Source of the DNA: Anarhynchus alexandrinus
Taxonomy: Eukaryota; Chordata; Aves; Charadriiformes; Charadriidae
Reading direction: 5' to 3'
DNA: 64,000 nucleotides
Assembly: GCA_008711295.1 (NCBI GenBank)
Contig: VUYV01000016.1
Coordinates: 889,372-953,371, forward strand
Positions 1-12,538 of the stretch are shown here, piece after piece. Made by a program: the position numbers and the translations under genes. How positions within the stretch are numbered: position 1 is the stretch's first letter; the number at the start of each line of letters is the position of its first letter. The notes under the pieces are model-generated. The model made no database searches, was not told where the DNA came from, and saw only the letters and a list, made by a program, of their open reading frames with translations.

Positions 1-3000
1 TCTGCTTTTGATTCTTACTTTTACATGATAAAAGGGAGCCTTGTGTTTGTGAGGGCAAGAAAGCGGTCAATATATAGTTTCTTACGGCACGGTGAATGCT
101 GGCTGATGGGGCAGCTCTAGAGCCTGGTTTACAGTGGGGTTGATTTGTGGTTACTGCAGTCAGTAACGCAGTGTAGAAAATATGGTTTTGTGCAGTATGA
201 CTAAATGCTTATTTTTTCCACTCATGAAATCAATATTCCTTAGTGCCTAGACACCACAAATACTCCAGCTAATTACAGCAAGTAGCTCCTCTGTTTTTTT
301 TTGCTTAGAAGGGAAAAGGTGCTGCCTGTTGTATCTAAATTAAGTTTAACGTAGATAAATTTATTTTAACACCCACAGGTTTTAGTTTGGGCATCTGAGT
401 TTGACAGTCTTGGCTTTTGTCTGTAGCTAAACTAATTATGAGATTTTCTTCCCAAGGGCTTTCACTGACTTTTCTCTTAGTAAACAAATATTTAATTAAA
501 GTGTTTAATGGTAATGTATAGCCAGTCTCTGCAGATGGAAAGCTTTGCACTGGTGGGTAGCTTGTGGCTCCAGTATGCTAGTGGGATATACATTTATAGC
601 AACACTGGAATGCAGCACGAAGCTAATCATTCTAGTCTGTGCTTGGAGAAAGCAGTTTCTGCCTCTCACTAGCAAATTACTGGCCTCTGTGCTTCTGGAA
701 GGGTACTTTGGGCCTAAATCTGCCTTATGGAAGTCAGTGTGTGTTTTGATACAGGAGGAGGATCAGCCAGGAGAGCACCCTTTATTAGACCCTGTATGGT
801 GTGGGGCTCTAGTGAGGAAGTCAGGAAAGCTAGTGATCTTATTTCCTGCTCTGCCACTTACACTACACGGAATATGAAAGCAAGGGAGTTGAGCAGCGCA
901 TGCTGGTTTTGGGTGCCTGAACTTTCAAAAAGTATGGGATCCACATCTCTTGAAATTTGAACGGTTGTTTAGTCAGCCCGACTCAAAGATGGTGAGTTGG
1001 GAAAAAAATGGGCTTTAAATTACCATGCTGCAATTCACCCTAAGTTAAAAGGTAATCCTTGTTATGTAGGGTCTGTGTGTGATAAAGATAGCCTAGTTAG
1101 TTTAACATTTTTTTCATTTTTGTAACTTAAAATATTGTGACCTTTTTCTATGCCTAATACTACGAATAATTCTCTACAGTTTCATGATAGTCAAAGGTGA
1201 ATGGATTAATTGCGAACTTTTTATTTTTAACCTTTTTTGTTTTGAGAGTCATGAATTCTTATTGTAATTTTACAGTCTTTTAGGAAGCCAGATCCTAATC
1301 TGGTTGACTTTGGTGGAGCTTGCACCAATTGAAAATCTGTCTTGCAGTCTTTAAGTTTTGATAAAACAAACATTGGAGCCTGTTGTATTTTATTCTCTTT
1401 GTGGTTTTGGCATCAGAGGAGCTTTTTCTGATTGTTTTTCTCATTTGAAGGCTGATTGTACTGAGTGACCTCTTGTTACTAAAGGGTGGGTCAGTTTATG
1501 TGGGAAAGTCTTAGTCAACGTGTCTGGGAGATAAGTGGGACTGCATCCCAACAAGCGTTGTGTGTTAAATACTGGAATGTGCTGGGGATCTGCCAGGAGA
1601 TTGGAAGCAGGACTATGCGACAAGCGCGAATGCAGTCACACTGTCCCTAAAATAGTACTTTGGATAACAGGAGATCTGGAAAGTTATCACTTACCTCATT
1701 TTAGCACAAATTCTTTCCTAAAAATGGATTATTGACTGAGGGTTCAGGGGGATTTTTTCTTTGGTAATATAATTTGTTTGCATGTTAAGAACGTTTAGGT
1801 CCCTCTCAAGTCTTTAGCTGAAAGCAGGATAGGACTGCAGTTAAGAACAAAAAAGCTGTATTAAAACCATACAAGTGAAGCACAATCCCTACAGTCCCAG
1901 CTTAGGGAAAGCTGTTTATATAATCTTCACTGTTATCTGAATGAGGAATGAGATGGATTTTTATTGTAGTGTAGGTTAGTAGTAGCGTCTTCAGATTTGT
2001 CTTGAACTGTCTGGAAGTATCAAGGCAGAGATAAATCAGTTCAGTGGCCTCAGACATGCCTGGACTGGTGGTTGGTGACGGGATTTTGGCACAAGACACT
2101 GGATGCGAGCAATCAGTATTTGGATATTAAATGAACAGCGGTTTACCACCGCAGACCATGTATGGTTTTGTTTAAGGGTAAAAATAAGCAAATTTGATTT
2201 TCGGCCCTCTGTCAAATTTGTCAACAGAAGAATCTGATTGTGCAGCTTTAGTTACTGGCATAAGCCATTTAAACTTAAAACCTGTGATGCCTAAATTAGT
2301 TTCTTACGGAAAGAGGATGAGTTAACTTCTAAATGGGATAGTGTGAGGAAAGTGCGGGGGCCAGGGTTGATTATTTGGAGCAAGGTTGTAGTATACTGAG
2401 TCAGCAGGTGGTTGTGGTTAGTCCTGGTGCGAATCTGCTGTAGGAAAGTATGGATTGAAATAACTGCTGCCTGGATGCATGTTTGCATTGCTGCAGGGAC
2501 CTGGACAAGGAACGTGGTAAAAGGAAAAATAAAAGTGGAAGTGTTATGGAATAATGAGATTCAGAACAAAAAGTCTGGACTACTGTAAGTCGTGACCTTT
2601 TAGTGTGCAATGATTTCAGGACAAGTGATGAGCTCCACTTTTTAAAAAGCAAATGGCTTACTTCATTTGTGGAAAAACACCCATCATATTCTTGTCTGCA
2701 CTACAAGCCTGGGATCAGCTTAGTTCTTGAGGACCACAAGAAGTAACTCATCATGCCCGTACCAGAACTGAAGCCTCTGGCCCCAGGTATTAGGTCCACA
2801 TGGCCTGTGCTTGGAGCAAAGCAGTTTTATGTCCCCTGTGCCACAGTCCTTGAGCTTCTCTGTGGGGAGGAGACTCATTTAGCCTGTTGTACAGCAGCAG
2901 CAGCTGCAAGGCTGCTTTATGTTATGCTGGTTTACAACACATTGTGAAAGGAAGGCTGTTGCACTGGCTCAGGATAAAGTGGGGCACAGTGGTTACGCTC

Positions 3001-6000
3001 CAAAGTTTGTTTTGGGAGAGGATGTGACATACCAGATACACCAGCTCTGCACCACAGGGGGATTCCCTGACCCCAGCTGGCCCATTAAGCCAGCTTTGCA
3101 GCTTTCCATCGCTGGAGCGTGTAAAGTAGCTTTATTGCTGGTCAGGATCTGGCTCCGAGGAGTGATGCTCACATAAAACTCAGGTAAAAGGTAAATAGAG
3201 GTAAAATAAAAAAATGCAATCCAATCGAGTTTAACTGAGCTTGGTCTCTTTCAGTCTTGCACACCTTCAGATTATGTCCATGTATTAGGAGGCATAAAAA
3301 TTTACAGAAATTGCACAGTTTATGTAAGATATGTGAATAATGGGTAATAATGTGTTGAACTGCCCTGAGGAGCTGAAAGATGGGGGAAGCAGGTTATTTT
3401 TACAGATCTGTTCCTATTGCATGCTACAGAAACAAGAATAAGATGACTTTGAGTTAAACATATACTACAAAGAACTAAAGATATTTTTCCCAGACAAGTA
3501 TTGAGGTAACCATAGTGTAGTAATGACCTATACTGTCTGCCAGATTAGTAATGAAACTTGCAACTGCATCCTTCGCTTTGTTTAGTAAGAAAAGAGGAAC
3601 CTTCTATGCTTACTCTCATTGCAATATTGTGATTCTTCTTTCTCTGTGATGCTTAAGAAGGAAGGATCTGAATCCCCAGTTATGCCAAGTTACATAGCTA
3701 CATCCCAGCGTGTGAAGCTGTGTTGATTTACGTCATCAGTCTGTGGCTTGAGGTTTTAAATCATCTTCATATAAAAATATGCAGAAGAATGTATCAGAGA
3801 TAATTTTATATGGCTCAATTACATTTGTGAACCACATTAGAAATGTAAGGATTGTAAAAAATGTGAAAAGATACCGAAATGCTGGTAAATAACTCTAGGA
3901 GTTAAGGATGATGATACCCTCTTTGTGGGCAGGTGTGAGTGATAGGGAGCACATACGTCTTATCTTATCTGTGTTTTTAGTCAAAGTAATCCTAATCGGG
4001 TAGTAAATCCTGAGTGAGATTATGCTGCTGGAGCGTGTGTAACAAAGATCGGTGTTTGGATACGCTGTAGGGGTATAGCAGGGTGTAGAGATGCTTGTTT
4101 AGATACTTATTGCTGATAGGCTGAGGTAAACCAGAAGTTTGATTGCTCTAACTAGGATCTCCTTCTAAACAAGTGGAAAAGAAACACAGTGAAGACCTAA
4201 AGATCTGTTTGCTGAAGCAGAGCTGACAGGTGAGGACTGCATGGACATACCAGGGATAGGTGGAGCACTGAGTTGGTGGAGGGCATGCCAACCATTTTAG
4301 AGATGTTTCTACAGCTGTTGCCGACTAGCAGAAAATAATGTGAATCACTTGGGGTTGCAGTGGCTCAGCTTGCTGTGAGAGTTCAAAGAGTCGCAAAGTT
4401 CCTCAGATTCCTGGCATGGGGCGATGAACCTAGATGTCACCTTAAGGGCAATTTGCAGAGCAGCGTGTTCACGTTGTTCCAGGGTGCCTTTAACGGTAGT
4501 ACAGCTGTTCTCGTTTTTAACTTCTGGTTGTCATAAGCTGTGGCAGGACGCCAAGGAGCCGTGGAAGAGCTTTGGGCCCAAAATTAATTTTCAGCAAACT
4601 CTATTAGATTGGCGCCTGTAGCAGTCTTACCATGAAAAGTTTTATGTGGGTTTTGATATAAATGCATGTCCTTTCTGCTCTGAAGTAGCTTGGCTGTAAT
4701 ATGGCTCAATGCTCTAAAGAGAGATAGGAGGGCATGCAGATATATAAAACAAGAGCAAAAATAACTTTGTATGTATTTTTAATGTTCTGTTTTGTGGATT
4801 GATCAAAATGTTGCAATTTTAAAAGACTAAAATGCTTGATGGTAACAAATGTTGAGAAATGGTCACTATGTAGGCAGCATGGCTGCTTTATCAGAGGGGA
4901 ATTTCCAAATTGCATTCCAGGCATGTTATTAACGGATTAAAGAGATGGGCGATTCACCTTGGGCTAACTGTCCTGAAACTGTGCTTATAACACATATAAA
5001 TAACTATTATGCAAATATTACTGTAATAACAAACCATATTTTGAATTTGCTTTGTGCCTCGCAGTGGTTCACACGCTGGTCAGAAGTATTTGCAGTATAA
5101 ACTTGATCGGTCTTGAGGGAATGTATGGTTGGTATTAGATTGCAGTTCTCGTTATGTTTCTGCCTGAACCTTATGTCCACGGGCTTGGTTTGGCAAAGGT
5201 GCTGAGGGCCTGGCAAGTGAGGTGGGGAACACGATCCCACTGTGAACTTACTCTTTGTCTTGTAAGATTAGAGTCTTGGACCTCTTGACCATGCAAAAGG
5301 TAGACCCGCACATTTAACTTCACTGTGTCTTTTGTCTGTTCTTCGTGTTGCTATACTGAGATCCCAACCTTTCTAATTCTGGGTGAGCTGCTTTCTCAAG
5401 CAATGAGATGTTTGTTTTAAGGTACTAACTGTGGCACTGCAGTGGGCTGAGGCTGGGATACTTGCAACTCTTTAGTCATCTTTTTTTTTTGGAATATGGA
5501 ATGTGGTCCTACTGAGTATTCCTAAAGATCTTGGTTGAATTGCTTTTGCAAATGGCAAACTCATTTGTTTTGATCCAGTGTTCTAAATTATAATCTTGTT
5601 TTCCCAAAACAGAAGGTACTTAAGTTAACTTCATAGTGAAAAAAATTTAATGGTGGTGAAATATACCACTTAGTTTCTTTTTCTCTGAATTGGTGTCAGT
5701 GTATAGTAGCAGAGTGGAATGTTTTGTACACAGTTTCCTTCCTTGGTTATGTTGTTAAAATTAAAGAAAGCTTCCCATTTTTTGTTGTCATCAGGAGCAA
5801 TAAACTCTTGTTCCTTTTAAATATTTATCCATCCTGTTTTTGAGTTGCATTAACTACTGTCTGGAAAACACAGGTATTTCTCTTCAGAGTGCTGGAACTC
5901 TTCTGCAGTCAACCTGAAGAGCACAGTTCATCTTTGGGTAATGCCAAGTGGAAGATTAGCGTGTGGCGAAACTGCAATGACCATGGCTTTAACACTTCCA

Positions 6001-9000
6001 GATGCTGGCTTTCAGACATAAATGCCAGGAAAATTTTGCAGTATCCATGTTAGTTCTCTGGGCAGAATACAATTTTTAAGTCAAGATTTTAGAGTGTATC
6101 AAAAATCAGAGGCTAGATGGCTACTGTTTTTTGCTTCTAAATGCTAACGCTTTTTATGCTGATACATGGTCCTTGAATATTGCACCTTAGGAATTTGTTC
6201 TCCAGAATCACTTAGAAAACCCTTTGCAACTCCTCTGAGAAGTCAGTGAGCTGTCTTGGAGACATGATGTGACTTGCCAGAGAGACCACTCTGTTCCCTG
6301 GGGTGGTGGTTTCTGAATCAGGGGGTCACGGTGGGTTTGGGAGGCTCCAGTGCTTTTGAGCAGGGTCACAGCTGTTTTTTCAGGCATTTGGAACCACACA
6401 AATGTGGTATCACAGCAGAAGAAAGTGTCTGAACCTCTACTTGTCAGGGTTCTGTTCAAGATAACTACTGTTAATTTTTACGTCTGAAAAATGCTCTGCT
6501 TGTAGTGCTGCTGTCAAAAGATGCAATCTCACAGGTTAAAGCCTAATGGCCTATTGTCCAAACTTGTTGCAGCCTATTTTCTTCTTGATAATAATGCTAT
6601 GAAGTAACTGTGTTAACAGCCTTTTCCTGCTTCTGCAGTGCTGATGATCGATAGATAACCAAGTCAGTCTTACCTGGAGTTTGGGTTTCTTGTACAAGGC
6701 CTAATGAGTGAATTTCCAGAAAGTGACGTGTTTGGGGAAATGATGTGGTCTTTGTATTTGGATGACTAGCACTTGGCACGCTTTGATAGTGATTTATTGC
6801 TGGTGGACCCGGGTCTCTTTGACAATGAAGAATTATCCTTGGTCTATCGGTACTGAGGTATTTCACTCTGGCCTGAACAAGGGCTCCTGATGTTGGCAGT
6901 CTGATAGCCATGCAAACTAGCCTCACAGGAACCTCCAGGAAATATAATGGGATTGATTTGAATGGTCAATAGCATAGTTAGTATTAGCATTGTGTTTGAC
7001 AGTATATTGTTTAAAAGTTGTGTTTTGGGGGGGGGCGGGGGAACAACCAAACAAAACTTTCTGGGCTTCTTCCTGAGTTACTAGTTTCAGAATGAAGACT
7101 ACAGGCTATCTGTAGTGTCAACAAAAAGAGGGAGGAGGCTTTGTAATTTGAGTATGGTACCAAAAAGAAACCAAACAAAAACCAGAAGAACTGCAGCTGA
7201 GGGGATTTTTATACAAGCCTATAGTTAATTTTAGCTGTGGAGTTTGGGTTGGTTTTGTTGTATGTTTTGTTTTGGTTTTTTTTTAATTATTTTTAATTTC
7301 AAGGACTTGAGGGATGAGGAAGAAAGGAGCTATTGTCCCAGTTAGTCACACTGCGGTGTATGCCTACCTCCTAGCCCTGTTTTTAGCTGTAGCCTGAGGT
7401 AACACCTGATAGGTTTTAGTGGCTGGATGTGTTGAAAAACTGTCATAATTATGAACTGTATGCTTTTTCTGCATCTTGAAACAATGATAAATCTCCCCAA
7501 CTCTTGGTTCCATGCAGAATCCAAAGTGGCATGGAAAGTGCAAGCCCAGTGCACAAAATTGACTGTGTCACAGTCTCTTCTTTGCTGCTGACTGTATTAC
7601 AGTGCCATGATTGTAAGTCATCCATAAAGTTGGTGCATTGCTTAAAATAGGCCATTCCTTTTGCAATTGCTATTACAATTCCAATATTCAAATATTAAGC
7701 CTTCTCTACAGCGTTTGAAATAGCTATGAATAGAGAAATTCTTTCATTAGTCTTACTACAGAAGTTAAATATTCAGCGTGTCAAAGGTTCGATCCCAAGG
7801 CTGGAGCTATGTAGGCGTTGAGTTGAGGCTTCTTCACCACTGTTGCTTCAACTCTAATCTGTTGTTATTGTTGAACAAAGAGTACAAGTGGGTGGGAGAA
7901 AGTCAGAAGCAGGAAGTGGATCAAAAGAAAGTGAAGAGTATCTAAAATGAAATGCAGGAAATCAGGCAGCAGAAGGAATGCAAAAGTAAAAATATGAATT
8001 TAAAATAGAAAGCTGCATTCACAGAATTTCATCAGGACAAGACTGATTCTGGCTTTGATACAAATGGATGTGTATCAGTGACTTGGGTAGCAGGCAGCAC
8101 CCTGTTCGTTTGGCAGGGGGTGTAAGACCTGCCTCCTCTCTGGAGGCTGTGGGTTCATCCCTGTATGTTTATGGCAGGAGGACTGAAAATTGTAACAAGC
8201 CACTAATTGCCTTTTGGGAGGCCACTTGAAAGGATGGGTGCAATCAGGATGATTGAGCTTGGTAGGAAGATCAAGGGCTTGGCAAGTTCAAATGTGTGCA
8301 CTGAGCGCCGATATCCTCAGCCTACATGCTATAAGAATGCACAAATGAAAGGTAGGTGTTTATTTTTTTTTCCCCCCAATGTTGTGGTACGCTAACTAAT
8401 GTAAAATTTAATAATAAAATACCATTTCAGCAAACTTGTTTCCTTAACTTGCCATCAACAAAAGATGTATTGGAAAAGGGAGTTTCCTTGAGGGTGAAAG
8501 AGAGGACAAACAAACAGAAATTACCATTGTGTATTTAATGGGGAAAAAAAATGTACTTGTCATGTGGCCTGAATGTCATCTTAATGATATTACGAGGCAA
8601 GGAAGGGAGCCAAACAATGCACACCTTTTATCATGGAAATGAAGTCCGGAAGGGCTTTCAGCAAACACTGTTTAGCCAAAATGAGGGGTTGAATTGTCAT
8701 CTGCCATAAGAGAAAACCTAATTTGTCCATATAATCTTGTTGGTCCAGGTGAGTGATGGGAGTACTGTTCTTCTAATTGCCTTTGAAGTTCAAAGTGAAA
8801 AGCGATCCTTTTTTTCCGTTCTGTTCTCTAGCTTGGCTTCTCTGGCTAGAGAGGAGACCAGCAGTAATATTTCATTTATCAACTTAACTTCGGTTGAACC
8901 AATTGCAATTTTCTGGTAACCAGTCTGATGGTCAGCCATTGTAAGCTCCAGTCCTCTTAGAAAAGCAGACTAGAGCAGGATATTTCCCTGCAGTCCCCAA

Positions 9001-9084
9001 CTGCTTGATGGCCGGTTGGAGCACCTGCTGTGTGTTTCCCAGCTGTGTTTCACAAAGAGCTTTGCCAGCATGCCGGGCATTACT
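1..9084 (+). other. SPTBN1: SPTBN1 upstream intron, first block
   Basis: This stretch has no supportable gene. It is AT-leaning sequence with many in-frame stops on both strands, and its open frames of 60 to 110 codons resemble no family I know. It is placed in the SPTBN1 intron because the first recognised coding exon lies downstream at 35.6 kb on the + strand and is preceded by a splice acceptor. Small items seen are a G run broken by one C at 7,027-7,041 and an isolated tRNA B-box-like string at 7,786-7,796. A segment near 2,740-3,170 could be an old degraded repeat, but I cannot name it. An untranslated first exon could be hidden here and I could not exclude it. Confidence 0.6.
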
Positions 9085-9212
9085 GACCTTTTCTGGAACA
9101 GGGAAACTGAGGCACAGAGGGGCCAGCTGGTGGCAGCAAGGCTGGCCATCAGGCCACAGAGTGTCAGGGCTGGTTCTAGCCCCACACCTGGACCCCACAG
9201 CCTGGACCACCT
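9085..9212 (-). mobile_element. Ancient MIR-like SINE fragment
   Basis: The stretch contains an 18-base string, GGAAACTGAGGCACAGAG, at 9,102-9,119. It matches the reverse complement of the conserved part of MIR-type core SINEs. About 45 bases further on there is a looser match to the tRNA-derived part (GTGTCAGGGCTGG then TTCTAGCCCC, resembling the GTGGCAGAGCCGGGATTCGAACCC region). Order and spacing fit a MIR in minus orientation with internal deletions. The comparison was made from memory of the consensus, so the boundaries are approximate. Open frames on both strands between 8,932 and 9,370 overlap this fragment and are not evidence of a gene. Confidence 0.5.
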
Positions 9213-12200
9213 CCCCAGTGAATGCAGAACACCCCTGCCCTGCCCCTTTGTGCTGCTGGGGCACAGAGGTAGGTGCTCTCTGGCTGGAGATTGCTTGCAC
9301 TCAGACAGGGTGGATCCCAGCAAGGCAAAACTGAAATGATTTTGGTCTCTGACACTATTTTATGTAGCATAATGGGCTTGTCCTGGATTTACCCCAGGAG
9401 AAATGCCATTTTGGATTGGGTGACATGTGCTGTCAGATTGACTGCTGGTGGTAAGTGAAGAGGCACGGTAAATCTCTGTGTCGTCAGGCTGTCTGGCTGC
9501 ATCGCAGGGGGATCACAGTACTTCAGCGGTGCTAACGCTCTCCCTCTGTGCCCCAGCAGCTGGCTTTGGAGTTCCCACCTTTGGGATGTGCTCAAAGAAA
9601 GGGAAGGTCCCTCTATGTTCTCTCACCTATCCTGGCACCATGCCGTCCTTCTCTGGTCACAGCTTTACGCTCACCACACTTGCTCTCTAACCAAAATAAA
9701 ACCCCAAAGCACGTCAACCCAAAAGGAAACAGCCAAGCTGAATTGCAGTCACAGATGAAACACCAGGGGGAAAAACCATGCTATTAAGAGAGGAGGGGAT
9801 GTCATGGCTGGTCATAAGCCTAGCCCACACAATTTGGCCCTGTTTTACAGTGGTCTCTGGTTGCTGTTCAGGGTCTCTAAATTAGCCAGTGATTTTTCTC
9901 TTGACCAGATCACCTATTGATGTAAGTGGATACGGTATTATTTAAGCATGTCTATTTGTATTAGATCCTTCAGATCTAATGCTTGGGCCCGCATTTCATG
10001 CTAAAGGTAGCTTTCTTGGCTTGAATATATACAGAAACGAATTTGTTATTAGTTACCCTTCCCTTAGTAATCAAGGTAGAATTGAGTACTTTATCTTTGG
10101 AAGGTAATGCTAATGTGTGTGAAATGTATGTCAGTGGTTTGTGTGCAGTATGTCATGCAAAGAACTGACCTGCAGACCATTGGTATCCGTTTGTAATGTC
10201 TTTGCTTGAGTCCTGTTAACCATTTTAAATACAAAGATATTGACGTACTTTTACTACCATGTTAGTGTTTAATTGGGCAAGCGGTTAAGTGCATTGTTTT
10301 AATTCAGTAACATGTTGGAGATTAAATTCTGGAAGCTGGCATTGTTATCTGGGCAAAACACGCCCATAGGCTGTAACAACGGGCTGCCCTCCTGAATAAG
10401 TTAATTTTTATTCTCCTCTGTGTTACATTTTAGTTATCGTGGAAAAAGAAGATGACTAAACAGTGTCAGCTTTGGATAGTACACATTTGCGAGATGTGCA
10501 TTTCCATGAATATGTGATGGCACTTCCCCGTTCTGTCAATGATAGATCCTAATGCCCCCTGTCATGTACCAGCTTCACCATTCTCTGTTTGACATCCCCA
10601 GCATCTTTTGTCTAACTCAGTTTTATTCAGTTACGCTTTCATTCCTTAATGTTGTTTGAAAAAGTGTGTGGTGGCACATGCTCTCTACAAACAAGTACTG
10701 GTCCTTGTGAACCTGCCAGTATTTGCCCGAGTTGCTGCAGTGGTGTCTTGAATTTTTTAAATGACTTCTGTTGTATACAAAAGTATCTGAGATAGTTCAA
10801 GGGACCTTAGCTTCACTGCTCATTTTTCATTGACAAACACTAATTATTTAGCAACATGAATCAGATCTTGGGAGGCTTATTTTAGAATCAGTTCCTGTTT
10901 CTTCTTTCCTGAGCAGTAATTCAATCACAGTGAGAAAAGCAGTCTCAATTGGGCAAGTGTGTGTGCTCTGCTACCAAAGGACTCCCCGTAAATCTTAGAC
11001 TTGCTGTGCAAAGACTTACAAACAGGTCCATTATCCGTTTTGGAAATACTGCTGCGTTTGAAACAAGGCCTCTGCCTGGGCTCCTGTGCAGCGTGCACTT
11101 CAGCCCTGTTTGACAGTGTCCTGGCTTCTGAGCTATTTTTCTGTCTCACCCTTTTTTCTTACTGCAGTCTACGTGATTGCCTTGAAATGCTCCTGTGAAG
11201 GTCATTTTGGTAGGGCATTTGGCCATTCTGACATAGCCTCGCTTGTTCTCTGAAATTACAGGTATTGGTAAAAGACCAACTTGGTGCAGCCTAAACACTA
11301 AGCCAAGCTGGTACTGACTATCAGAGATGTACATCAAGGGTGGAAACAAGGGCCTTTACACTAAAGAATTTAGTTTTTATGACTGCAACAAATTTGACTT
11401 TTTTAAATAGCTAAAAATCAAGACCAGCTCTGTAAAGATGAGCAAAACGGAAAATTATATGATTAAGAATTCTGATACTTTTTCTGAAAGGGGGGGGGAA
11501 GTGTTGTTTAGGCTTATGACTGGCTATTCTCGGTAGGGTTAGATTTCAGATCCCTTGTTGTCAACTTGCTCATAAACCACCTTTGATTAAATTAATAGCA
11601 GATTCAAGCGGGAAGAAGGAGAGGGAGCTGTGCTGGTCCTCATAAAAGAAAAGCTGCCTGAAGAGCAGACAATCCTAAACTGTAATTCCTACAGAGCTTC
11701 TAAAATGTCCCTAGTTTTTGCTGATTCAGAACCTCTCTTCTCCTAATCTTTGCATGGGTATCTGAAGGCAAATTTTTCTGTGTCTTCATTGGTCAATCGG
11801 AGTAAAGAAATTAGGGCTATGGTAGGAAATCCAGTTCTCAAGGGCACAGGGAGCAGTGCAGCAGCCAGCCCTTCAGCTCTGCCCAGAGCAGCGCTGTCCT
11901 GCGCTTGCTCCTCGTTTGGGTTGCTGGCTGCATCGTGCAGCTCACGTGCTCTCAGGAGCCATGTGATCTGGGGGAAAAGCCCTAAATGGGGGAAAAAAAA
12001 AAAAAGAAAGAAGAAAGCTCTAGCAGCATTCATGGGGCTAGAGAATTCCTGCGTAGCCTGTGACCACCTGATACTTTTAGGGCTTGTCTTCTCCCGGGGA
12101 TGTTTTGTGGCCTGGCTTCGAGTGTGTCTGCTCTCCTGTCTAACTCGCAGAAGGGGGGCAATGAAAATAACTGATGGGTGTAATTTTTTGTTGGTTAAAA

Positions 12201-12512
12201 ACTTTGTGGGTGTAACTGGACTTGCAGAGAAGGTAACACCCCCCTTCTGCCTGCTCCAACCCTGTGAGCCTTCAGAAAGCCTCAGCAGGGTGAGGGGTCC
12301 TGAAAACCCCACGCTAGAGACACAGCTGCTGTAAACTGTACTGTTCAAGTTAATGAAAGGAGAGAGATGACAGTTTTGCCTTAGGCTTGGAGCTTCGGAG
12401 ACCCAGTTCATGTTGATGGGAGTTGTTGGTGTCTAACACCTGTAAAAATTAAGCTTCTAGTGTTACGCTGCAGGTAAGAAAGTTACTCTGGTTTTGAATC
12501 TTGGTGCTGTGT

Positions 12513-12538
12513 GTTTGGTCTCAAATGAGAGACCAAAC
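12513..12538. repeat. Perfect inverted repeat, 10-bp arms
   Basis: GTTTGGTCTC at 12,513-12,522 is followed by the six bases AAATGA and then by its exact reverse complement GAGACCAAAC at 12,529-12,538. It could fold as a 10-bp stem with a 6-base loop. No transcript or element is known to me here, so function is open. Confidence 0.9.

Noticed and set aside
2740..3176. Possible unnamed repeat or coding remnant
   Set aside because: Some phrases resemble old amniote repeats, but no consensus could be recalled well enough, and the open frames (64 and 85 codons) are unremarkable.
7786..7796. GGTTCGATCCC, a tRNA B-box-like string
   Set aside because: No convincing A box at the right distance and no cloverleaf or acceptor stem around it, so neither a tRNA nor a tRNA-derived SINE is supported.
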